The notes under the pieces are model-generated. The model was not told the DNA's origin and did not search any database. It saw only the letters and a program-made list of their open reading frames with translations. A stretch of DNA of 11,706 nt. Source: Paradesertivirga sp966210515. GTDB lineage: Bacteria > Bacteroidota > Bacteroidia > Sphingobacteriales > Sphingobacteriaceae. A program made the translations under genes and the position numbers. This document shows positions 5,384 to 11,706 of this stretch, one piece after another. Within the stretch, counting starts at the first letter, position 1, and each line of letters starts with the position of its first letter. The DNA lies in the NCBI GenBank assembly GCA_966210515.1, contig CBIHLM010000098.1, forward strand, positions 1 through 11,706, given 5' to 3'.

Positions 5384-8365
5384 ATGCAAGGTAAAGGACT
5401 GATTAAATTCGTCGCTATAGCGTTAACAATAGGGTGTTTATACTCTCTTTCGTTTACGTGGGTGGCAAACAATGTAAGACAAGATGCCCGGGAGTATGCT
5501 AAAGGCGATCCGTTGAAGGAGAAAGCCTATCTGGATTCTATCGGCACACAGCCGGTGTATAATCTGGGTTTCACTCAATTCAATTACAATTATGTAAAAG
5601 ATCGTGAAATTCCTCTTGGCCTGGATCTTAAAGGTGGGATGAACGTTACCATGGAAATTTCGCTAACCGAACTGGTAAGCAACCTTGCTAATAAAAATTC
5701 CGATCAAAGTTTCACAACAGCTTTAAGAAATGCAGAAGCCCGTTCAAAAACCAGTACCACAGATTTCATAAGTTTATTTGCTGAAGAATTCGAAAAGGTA
5801 AATCCGAACGGAAAACTTGCAACATATTTCGCAACAAGAGAAAACGCTTCGGCAATAAAACCTGATGCGAGCAATGCAGATGTTATCAAATTTCTTCGCA
5901 GAGAATCTGAGAGTGCAATCGACAGATCATTCAATGTTCTTCGCACACGTATTGATAAATTTGGCGTTACATCTCCAAACATTCAAAAACAAGAAGGAAC
6001 AAATCGGATTCTGATAGAGTTGCCAGGTGTTTCAGATCAACAACGTGTTCGTAAACTTTTACAAGGATCCGCCCAATTAGAATTTTGGGAAACGTATGAC
6101 AATATGGAAATTTTTCCATTATTGGAAAACATAAACAAAACTCTTGCAGCTACTCAAAAGCCTGAAACAGATACAACATCTGCTCCTGCCGCACAAGCTG
6201 GAGGTAAACTTGCTCAACTAGGCACGAAAAAAGACTCTGCAGCTAAAGACACAGCGGCCCTGGCCCTTAATCAGGCTCAGCAAGCTAAAATGAATCCTTT
6301 ATTTGCTGTATTGGCACCTGCTACTTACCAGGGAGAGGGAGGACAGACAGCTCTTCGCCCAGGATCAGTTGTTGGTTACGCCGCACAGAAAGATACCGGA
6401 AAGGTTAATTCATATTTAAACTCTCCTGTAGTAAAATCAATGATCCCGGCTAACACCAAGTTTTATTGGGGAGTTAAACCAATGAGCGAGGAAAGTGAAG
6501 TTTACGAACTTCATGCCTTAAAAGCTACTGGATTTGATGGATCGGCAGCACTTGCAGGCGATGTAATTACTGATGCACGTGATGACATCGGACAAGACGG
6601 CCGTCCTGAAGTAGTTATGATAATGAATTCTGAAGGAGCCAGCCAATGGAAAAGAATCACCGCTGCGGCAGCCTCAGACCCCAACAACAAACGCAGCATC
6701 GCAATCGTCTTAGATGATTATGTTTATTCTGCGCCTACAGTTCAAAACGAAATATCTCAGGGAATTTCTTCGATTACCGGTAACTTCACCGCAAACGACA
6801 CAAAAGATCTTGCTAATGTTTTAAAAGCCGGACGTTTACCTGCACCTGCCAAAATAGTAAGCGAGTATGTTGTAGGTCCTTCCTTAGGTGCTGAATCAAT
6901 TCAAAAAGGATTAATTTCCTCTTTGGTCGGATTGGCAGTTATTTTACTCTTCATGGCCCTGTATTACAACAAAGCCGGATGGGTTGCAAATATTGCGCTG
7001 ATAGTCAACCTGTTTTTCCTAATCGGAGTTTTGGCTTCTTTAGGAGCGGTATTGACTTTACCTGGTATTGCCGGTATCGTACTTTCGCTGGGTATGTCGG
7101 TCGATGCAAACGTTCTTATTTATGAACGTGTCAGGGAAGAATTATCAGCGGGCAAGAGCTTACGCAGTGCAATTGCCGAAGGATTTAGCAAGGCAATGTC
7201 TTCAATTCTTGATTCAAACATAACCACATTTTTAACAGGTGTTGTGTTATACGTATTTGGCAGCGGACCTATTGTTGGTTTTGCCACTACTTTAATGATC
7301 GGTATCGTTACATCTTTATTCTCAGCAATATTTATCACTCGGTTAATATTGGAGTGGATGTTGAAAAAAGAGCAGGATATTAGCTTCTCAATTAAATCAA
7401 CTCAAAATTTATTTAAAGATTCAAAATTCAATTTCATTTCAGGACGAAGAAAGTTCTACCTATTTTCAGGTATTATCATTGTAGCCGGATTGATTTCCAT
7501 GTTTACAAGAGGCTTTAGTTTAGGCGTTGATTTTAAAGGCGGCCGTACCTACTTTGTAGCATTTGATAAAGACGTTAACACAAACGATGTACGTTCTGCA
7601 TTAGCAACCGAATTTGGTGCTGCGCCGGAAGTAAAAACGATTGGATTAAACAATAACGAAGTAAAAATCACAACATCCTACAAAATCGACGACACTTCGC
7701 CAAACATCGAAGAAGAAGTTTCTCAAAAGCTGAACAATGGCTTGAGCAAAATAAGTCCGAAATATGAGATTAAGGATGCTCAAAAAGTAGGCCCTACTAT
7801 AGCGCATGATATTAAGATTTCAGCTATTTACTCAGTAATCTTCACTATGCTGATCATCTTTGTTTATATTTTAATCAGATTCCGCAGATGGCAATTTGGT
7901 GTCTCAGCTATTGTGGCACTACTTCACGACGTCTTGGTACTGCTATCGATATTCTCTTTACTGAATGGTTTCGTTCCTTTCTCTTTAGATATCGATCAGG
8001 CGTTTATCGCTGCCGTATTAACTGTTATGGGATATTCGATTAATGATACAGTAGTAGTTTTTGACAGGGTCAGAGAGTATATTGGCGAAAGGAACACTAA
8101 AAACGAGGATCTTCCTACGGTTATCAACAATGCACTGAACAGTACTTTGAGCCGTACGGTAGTAACCGGTATTTGTACAATTGCGGTTCTAGCTGTCATC
8201 TTCATTTTTGGTGGCGAGATTTTAAGAGGATTCTCCTTTGCAATGCTAATCGGAGTAATATTTGGTACCTACTCGTCATTGTTCGTTGCAACTCCGTTTG
8301 TAGTTGAAATGATTAAAAACAAAGAAAACGAAAAGCCAGTTCCGGCGAAAGCGGAATTGGGCTAG
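5384..8365 (+). CDS. secDF: Fused protein translocase subunit SecDF
   Basis: SecDF is the proton-driven accessory of the SecYEG translocon that pulls exported proteins across the inner membrane from the periplasmic side. Here SecD (about residues 1-665) and SecF (about 680-993) are one chain, as is common in Bacteroidota. One N-terminal helix (about 6-25) is followed by the SecD motif PLGLDLKGG (77-85) and the large periplasmic P1 domain. Then comes the SecD helix bundle with the GMSVDANVLIYERVREE stretch, whose Asp belongs to the proton path. SecF repeats the plan: SLGVDFKGG (712-720), a small periplasmic domain, and helices with MGYSINDTVVVFDRVRE. Residues about 256-302 form a low-complexity Ala/Gln/Lys/Thr insert inside P1. 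It stands alone between its own promoter and a strong terminator. No Shine-Dalgarno sequence is visible. Identity is very sure. Confidence 0.97.
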   Translation: MQGKGLIKFVAIALTIGCLYSLSFTWVANNVRQDAREYAKGDPLKEKAYLDSIGTQPVYNLGFTQFNYNYVKDREIPLGLDLKGGMNVTMEISLTELVSNLANKNSDQSFTTALRNAEARSKTSTTDFISLFAEEFEKVNPNGKLATYFATRENASAIKPDASNADVIKFLRRESESAIDRSFNVLRTRIDKFGVTSPNIQKQEGTNRILIELPGVSDQQRVRKLLQGSAQLEFWETYDNMEIFPLLENINKTLAATQKPETDTTSAPAAQAGGKLAQLGTKKDSAAKDTAALALNQAQQAKMNPLFAVLAPATYQGEGGQTALRPGSVVGYAAQKDTGKVNSYLNSPVVKSMIPANTKFYWGVKPMSEESEVYELHALKATGFDGSAALAGDVITDARDDIGQDGRPEVVMIMNSEGASQWKRITAAAASDPNNKRSIAIVLDDYVYSAPTVQNEISQGISSITGNFTANDTKDLANVLKAGRLPAPAKIVSEYVVGPSLGAESIQKGLISSLVGLAVILLFMALYYNKAGWVANIALIVNLFFLIGVLASLGAVLTLPGIAGIVLSLGMSVDANVLIYERVREELSAGKSLRSAIAEGFSKAMSSILDSNITTFLTGVVLYVFGSGPIVGFATTLMIGIVTSLFSAIFITRLILEWMLKKEQDISFSIKSTQNLFKDSKFNFISGRRKFYLFSGIIIVAGLISMFTRGFSLGVDFKGGRTYFVAFDKDVNTNDVRSALATEFGAAPEVKTIGLNNNEVKITTSYKIDDTSPNIEEEVSQKLNNGLSKISPKYEIKDAQKVGPTIAHDIKISAIYSVIFTMLIIFVYILIRFRRWQFGVSAIVALLHDVLVLLSIFSLLNGFVPFSLDIDQAFIAAVLTVMGYSINDTVVVFDRVREYIGERNTKNEDLPTVINNALNSTLSRTVVTGICTIAVLAVIFIFGGEILRGFSFAMLIGVIFGTYSSLFVATPFVVEMIKNKENEKPVPAKAELG

Positions 8366-8382
8366 TTGAAATAAAACATTCT

Positions 8383-8420
8383 AAAGCACTCATCCAGTCC
8401 GGATGGGTGCTTTTTTATTT
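8383..8420 (+). terminator. Intrinsic terminator of secDF
   Basis: A 13-bp stem (AAAGCACTCATCC at 8383-8395 pairing with GGATGGGTGCTTT at 8401-8413, one G-T pair) closes a five-base loop and runs into TTTTTTATTTT. It lies 18 bases after the secDF stop, so it separates secDF from ndh. The stem's own A-rich left arm also gives a weaker T-run on the other strand, but no gene ends there on that strand. Confidence 0.93.
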
Positions 8421-8482
8421 TCGTCGGCTCTCAAACATTTAACAACTTTTTTTCACAAAAAGGGTTATATAAGCATAAAAAT

Positions 8483-9787
8483 ATGGTTTCAACAAGCTCC
8501 CCGATAACGTTTCCTAAAGTCATTATAGTTGGTGGTGGATTTGGCGGTATCCAACTGGCAAAAAAACTCAGAGAAAAAGAAGTTCAGGTTTTGATGCTCG
8601 ACAGGCACAACTATCACACATTTCAACCTTTATTATACCAGGTTGCCACCGGTGGGTTAGAGGCGGATTCAATCGCATTCCCGCTGCGTAAGATTTTCAA
8701 AGGGCAAAGAAACTTTCTTTTCAGAAATACAACCGTATTATCCATCTCTCCGGAAAGAAACACCATTGACACGAGCATTGGCGAATTTGAATATGACTAC
8801 CTGGTAATAGCCACCGGATCTGACACCAATTTCTTCGGTTCAAAAGAGCTAGAGCATTATACAATGCCGATGAAAACAATCCCCGAAGCTTTAAACCTCA
8901 GGAGTATGCTTTTACAAAACCTGGAAGAGGCATTGATAGAACACGACCCGATAAAGAAAGCAGCCCTGTTAAATTTCGTTGTAGTTGGTGGCGGACCTAC
9001 TGGTGTCGAACTGTCGGGAGCATTATCAGAGCTTAAACGACATGTATTAAAAAAAGATTACCCTGAGCTCAATATCGCTGATGTAAATATATACTTGATT
9101 GAAGGTACAAATGCAGTATTAGGTCCTATGTCCCCGCAAGCACAACGCAGCGCAAGGGAATTTCTGGAAGAGATGGGTGTAAATGTACTTACAGGCGTTA
9201 CCGTCGTCTCTTATGATGGAGATCTGATAAAACTATCTAATGACGTTAATATCATATGTAAAAGCGTGTTATGGTCGGCGGGGGTAAAAGGCGAATTCCC
9301 TGAGGGTATTTCGAAAGAACACATCGTTAGAGGAGGCAGAATAAAAGTTGATCAGTTTAACAGAGTCGACGGCCATAGCAATATTTTTGCGATTGGTGAT
9401 GTTGCAGCGATGATAACCGATGAAACGCCGAACGGACATCCGGGAGTTGCACCTGTAGCCATGCAACAGGGAAAACTTTTATCCAAAAACCTCATCAAAA
9501 TAATTAATAAGGAAGAGCCCGAGCCCTTTAAATATTTCGACAAAGGATCAATGGCCACAGTAGGAAGGAACCGAGCAGTAGTTGATGTCGGAAAAATTCG
9601 GTTCCAGGGCGTTTTCGCATGGTTCGTCTGGATGTTTGTTCACTTAATGAGTTTAGTTGGATTTAGGAATAAGCTGGTTGTATTTGTAAACTGGATGTGG
9701 AGCTATTTCAGCTATGACCGAGGTACCAGACTTATTATCAGACCATTCAACCGACAATCGATGCGAGAAGACACTTCAACTAAATAA
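8483..9787 (+). CDS. ndh: Type II NADH:quinone oxidoreductase (NDH-2)
   Basis: NDH-2 is a single-chain FAD enzyme on the inner face of the membrane that passes electrons from NADH to quinone without pumping protons. The 434 residues show two Rossmann folds: FAD-binding VIIVGGGFGG at 13-22, and NADH-binding FVVVGGGPTGVE at about 165-176. Other markers are the NYHTFQPLLYQVATGGLE signature after the first fold, the second FAD motif IFAIGDVAAM (Gly305-Asp306), and the quinone-site segment VAPVAMQQG at 322-330. The C-terminal 60 residues are rich in Trp, Phe and Val (FAWFVWMFVHLM, FVNWMWSYF) and probably form the amphipathic membrane anchor. The start follows the secDF terminator by 62 bases that must hold the promoter; no good -7/-33 pair was recognised. 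The HMG-CoA lyase gene follows six bases downstream, suggesting co-transcription. Confidence 0.94.
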   Translation: MVSTSSPITFPKVIIVGGGFGGIQLAKKLREKEVQVLMLDRHNYHTFQPLLYQVATGGLEADSIAFPLRKIFKGQRNFLFRNTTVLSISPERNTIDTSIGEFEYDYLVIATGSDTNFFGSKELEHYTMPMKTIPEALNLRSMLLQNLEEALIEHDPIKKAALLNFVVVGGGPTGVELSGALSELKRHVLKKDYPELNIADVNIYLIEGTNAVLGPMSPQAQRSAREFLEEMGVNVLTGVTVVSYDGDLIKLSNDVNIICKSVLWSAGVKGEFPEGISKEHIVRGGRIKVDQFNRVDGHSNIFAIGDVAAMITDETPNGHPGVAPVAMQQGKLLSKNLIKIINKEEPEPFKYFDKGSMATVGRNRAVVDVGKIRFQGVFAWFVWMFVHLMSLVGFRNKLVVFVNWMWSYFSYDRGTRLIIRPFNRQSMREDTSTK

Positions 9788-9793
9788 TCCTTT

Positions 9794-10651
9794 ATGCCTC
9801 TCCAAAAAGAAATAAAACTAATTGAGTGCCCCCGGGACGCCATGCAGGGGCTCAATTACTTTATTTCGACGGCCGATAAAATCGATTATCTCAATATACT
9901 GCTCGATGTAGGTTTTGACACACTTGATTTTGGAAGCTTTGTATCTGCCAAAGCCGTCCCTCAAATGTCGGACACGGCAAATGTTTTGGAAGGTTTAAAA
10001 CCCTCTCCGACCAAGTTACTGGCGATTGTAGCTAACCTGAAAGGTATCGGCGAAGCATTGAAACACCCTTCCATCACATATATAGGCTATCCATTCTCCG
10101 TTTCAGAGACCTTTCAAAAAAGAAATACCAACACTGACATCAGCAAATCTCTGGGCATTGTTGAAGATCTGCTAAGCAAATGCGACAAGTTCGATAAAAA
10201 AGCCGTCATTTATCTTTCAATGGCCTTCGGAAATCCTTACGGTGATGAGTGGAACCTGGAGTTAATAGCCCATTGGACCGCAGAGCTTGTGAAGCGAGGA
10301 GCTTTAATCATTTCGCTTTCAGATACGATAGGTTCAGCCACATCAGAGCTGGTGGGGGAAGTATATAAAAATACACAAAGCAGTTTTCCCCACATTGAAC
10401 TCGGGATACATCTACATAGCACTCCCGAACATTGGGAGGAAAAAATCAACGCAGCGTACCTTAGTGGATGCCGACGTTTTGATTCTGCCATCAAAGGCTA
10501 TGGAGGCTGCCCGATGGCCGCAGACACACTCACTGGTAATATTGCTACAGAAAAACTTATTTCATTTCTAAGGGAACGAAATGAGAATTTGAATATAAAT
10601 ATGTCAAGTTTCGAAAAAGCTATGAGCTTTTCATCTAAGATCTTTCGTTAA
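9794..10651 (+). CDS. Hydroxymethylglutaryl-CoA lyase
   Basis: HMG-CoA lyase cleaves 3-hydroxy-3-methylglutaryl-CoA to acetoacetate and acetyl-CoA, the last step of leucine breakdown. It is a TIM-barrel enzyme of the HMGL-like family. Landmarks match the family: Arg14-Asp15 in ECPRDAMQG (catalytic Arg, metal Asp), the metal-binding pair His206 and His208 in GIHLHSTPE, the catalytic-loop Cys239 in KGYGGCPMA, and Asn249 in TGNIATEK. At 285 residues it is slightly shorter than typical bacterial MvaB (about 300). The related isopropylmalate and homocitrate synthases are longer, and the GGCP loop argues for the lyase. The gene starts six bases after ndh and probably belongs to its transcript. Its end overlaps the convergent GNAT gene by 17 bases. 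No other leucine-degradation gene is in the window. Confidence 0.9.
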   Translation: MPLQKEIKLIECPRDAMQGLNYFISTADKIDYLNILLDVGFDTLDFGSFVSAKAVPQMSDTANVLEGLKPSPTKLLAIVANLKGIGEALKHPSITYIGYPFSVSETFQKRNTNTDISKSLGIVEDLLSKCDKFDKKAVIYLSMAFGNPYGDEWNLELIAHWTAELVKRGALIISLSDTIGSATSELVGEVYKNTQSSFPHIELGIHLHSTPEHWEEKINAAYLSGCRRFDSAIKGYGGCPMAADTLTGNIATEKLISFLRERNENLNINMSSFEKAMSFSSKIFR

Positions 10652-11066
10652 GACGGAGAACCATTTTATAGTGTCGTATCCCAACTTCATCAAACTCTTC
10701 CCCTTCCTTTTCAAATCCAAATTTTTCATATAAAGCACAAGCTTGAATCTGCCCATGCAAATAAACATATTGCGCATCGGCAGGAAGATCTTTGAGTACC
10801 GCTGCAACCAACGCTTGTCCGATTCCCATTCCTCTGAACTCTTTTAAAACCGCGAATCGTTGTAATTTGAATCCTTCATTCGTTTGTCTCCACCTGGCCG
10901 TACCCGCCGGTATGCCATTTACTTCAGCCAAAAAATGAACAGATTCATCCTCATGTTCCCATTCAAATTCAGGAGGACAATGTTGTTCTTCTATAAATAC
11001 AAGCCTTCGAATGTCATAAACACAGTCCAGGTCATTTTTTTGGATTGCTTTCCTTATTGTTATCAT
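10635..11066 (-). CDS. GNAT family N-acetyltransferase
   Basis: This 143-residue protein carries one GNAT domain. It starts MITIRKAIQKNDLDCVYDIR, continues with FIEEQ and the acidic PPEFEWEHEDES stretch seen in YjcF/ElaA-like members, and then the acetyl-CoA binding motif A, LQRFAVLKEFRGMGIGQALV. A late YLHGQIQACALYEKFGFEKEG segment is motif B, with the usual aromatic pair near the end. The acceptor substrate cannot be told from sequence. A frame opening at 11093 would add nine residues, but the Met at 11066 gives the normal family N-terminus. Even so, the gene starts inside the upstream iron permease gene, overlapping by 35 bases, so both are likely on one transcript. It converges on the HMG-CoA lyase gene with a 17-base overlap. 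Confidence 0.88.
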   Translation of the reverse strand: MITIRKAIQKNDLDCVYDIRRLVFIEEQHCPPEFEWEHEDESVHFLAEVNGIPAGTARWRQTNEGFKLQRFAVLKEFRGMGIGQALVAAVLKDLPADAQYVYLHGQIQACALYEKFGFEKEGEEFDEVGIRHYKMVLRLNERS

Positions 11067-11535
11067 TGGTCGACTTATGTTTACTACCCTCAAGTGCTCC
11101 CAACTTTTCGATATGAGATTTTAGCGCAGATTCGTTGGTGTGTGTTTTCTTTAAATGTTCCGATTTTTTGGCCAGCTCGGCTATTTTAAAATAAAAATTA
11201 TGTAGCCTATCAAGTTCCTCTTCAGACAAGTCTTCGATATCAACCATCCTGTTACTTGCCCTCGGAATAGAGGCTAATAATTCATTGAGCTTCAAATGAA
11301 TTGCTTTTGAATCCTTATTCTGCGATTTCTGTATCAGAAAAACCATTAAAAATGTAACAATTGTTGTTCCGGTATTAATGACTAATTGCCATGTTTCTGA
11401 ATAATCAAATATCGGACCCAGAATGCCCCATATTATAACGATGAATCCGGCGATAATAAAAGCGGTCGAGCTTCCGGTGAAGTGTGTAGCGAAATTGGCT
11501 AACCTTTCAAAAAAATTGCGTTGTCTTCTTTTCAT
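11032..11535 (-). CDS. Low-affinity iron permease family membrane protein
   Basis: The 167-residue protein opens with FFERLANFATHFTGSSTAF. A first membrane helix follows at about residues 23-43, then the family signature NTGTTIVTFLMVFLIQKSQN, a second helix leading into a KDSKAIHLKLNELL segment. This is the pattern of the low-affinity iron permease family (PF04120), known from fungal Fet4 and short bacterial homologues. The remaining residues are charged, predicted helical and soluble, and the last 20 or so are Lys/Asn/Ser-rich. Iron transport by the bacterial short forms is not proven, so the name is by family only. It reads toward the GNAT gene and overlaps it. The 49 bases upstream, up to the neighbouring terminator, should contain its promoter, though only a partial -7-like match (TAAATTAG) is seen. 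Confidence 0.85.
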   Translation of the reverse strand: MKRRQRNFFERLANFATHFTGSSTAFIIAGFIVIIWGILGPIFDYSETWQLVINTGTTIVTFLMVFLIQKSQNKDSKAIHLKLNELLASIPRASNRMVDIEDLSEEELDRLHNFYFKIAELAKKSEHLKKTHTNESALKSHIEKLGALEGSKHKSTNDNNKESNPKK

Positions 11536-11584
11536 AGTATGATTTTATTAATCTAATTTAAGATATCCGCAAGAATTTGTATAC

Positions 11585-11612
11585 AAAAAACGCCGGATTA
11601 TAAACCCGGCGT
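11585..11612 (-). terminator. Intrinsic terminator of the right-edge gene
   Basis: Read on the minus strand, ACGCCGG pairs with CCGGCGT (11606-11612 with 11590-11596) around a nine-base loop and is followed by six T residues (11585-11590). It begins 23 bases after the stop codon of the aldolase-like gene. There is no T-run on the plus strand side, so it is directional. It insulates the iron permease promoter region from the upstream gene. Confidence 0.9.
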
Positions 11613-11635
11613 CTCTCTATAAGTCAGCTTTATAA

Positions 11636-11706
11636 TTAAAGCTTGTCGTTCGCATTGATGCAATTCAAATCTTCAAATGCCTGAGTTAAACGCTTAACAA
11701 AATTCT
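11636..11706 (-). CDS. C-terminus of a probable class II fructose-bisphosphate aldolase (partial)
   Basis: Only the last 22 codons are in the window, ending at TAA (11636-11638), followed by a terminator. The visible residues contain KRLTQAFEDLNCINANDKL. This resembles the C-terminus of E. coli-type class II aldolase FbaA (ARLEKAFQELNAIDVL, recalled from memory), with the RLxxAFxxLN core in common. The enzyme cleaves fructose-1,6-bisphosphate in glycolysis and needs a divalent metal, but none of the catalytic residues are visible here. The last residues, ANDKL, differ from the usual short end. The coding call is supported by the in-frame terminator context. The family call rests on a short match. 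Confidence 0.55.
   Translation of the reverse strand, partial: NFVKRLTQAFEDLNCINANDKL

Noticed and set aside
8421..8482. Promoter elements for ndh
   Set aside because: A promoter is expected after the terminator, but no TAnnTTTG with a spaced TTTG was found, so no site is called.
10884..11189. Open frame of 101 codons on the plus strand across the GNAT/permease junction
   Set aside because: Both opposing minus-strand genes have clear family motifs; the plus-strand product is rich in Phe, Tyr and Arg with no recognisable domain.
1..11706. Mobile elements, CRISPR arrays, tRNA or rRNA genes, toxin-antitoxin or defence genes
   Set aside because: I saw no repeat arrays, terminal inverted repeats, transposase or integrase motifs, RNA gene signatures or defence-type domains; gene content and base use look uniform.

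Overview
The window is a gene-dense chromosomal segment from a member of the Bacteroidota, probably near Sphingobacteriales or Cytophagales. Four things point there: a single-chain SecDF of 993 residues; start codons without Shine-Dalgarno sequences, preceded mostly by AT-rich leaders; a perfect TAnnTTTG promoter element ahead of secDF; and the gene types (compact NDH-2, LapA-like protein, Bacteroidota-style HMG-CoA lyase). The placement is inferred from these traits and no search was run.

Left end (1-3120, + strand): a 5'-truncated gene encodes a large exported protein with a signal-peptide-like start, an HExxH zinc-peptidase domain, a TolB/PD40-like beta-propeller and a C-terminal outer-membrane beta-barrel. 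A small two-helix LapA-like membrane protein follows after one base.

Middle (3117-5268): ispE (isoprenoid MEP pathway) lies on the - strand and overlaps the LapA-like gene tail to tail. A 71-bp gap separates it from the divergent pair thyA-folA. That pair overlaps by ATGA and makes dTMP while recycling the dihydrofolate produced.

Centre (5269-8420): secDF sits alone behind its own promoter and ends at a strong intrinsic terminator.

Right part (8483-11706): ndh (type II NADH dehydrogenase) and an HMG-CoA lyase gene are read together 6 bp apart. They converge on a - strand pair, a low-affinity iron permease family protein followed by a GNAT acetyltransferase, whose reading frames overlap. The right edge holds the last 22 codons of a - strand gene resembling class II fructose-bisphosphate aldolase, with its terminator.

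Nearly everything is housekeeping: isoprenoid and folate/thymidylate synthesis, protein export, respiration and leucine/ketone-body catabolism. I see no mobile element, CRISPR array, tRNA, rRNA, defence system or gene cluster of unknown type, and no gene-free stretch above about 120 bases. The most interesting items are the peptidase-propeller-barrel protein and a dihydrofolate reductase whose near-invariant active-site tryptophan is replaced by valine.
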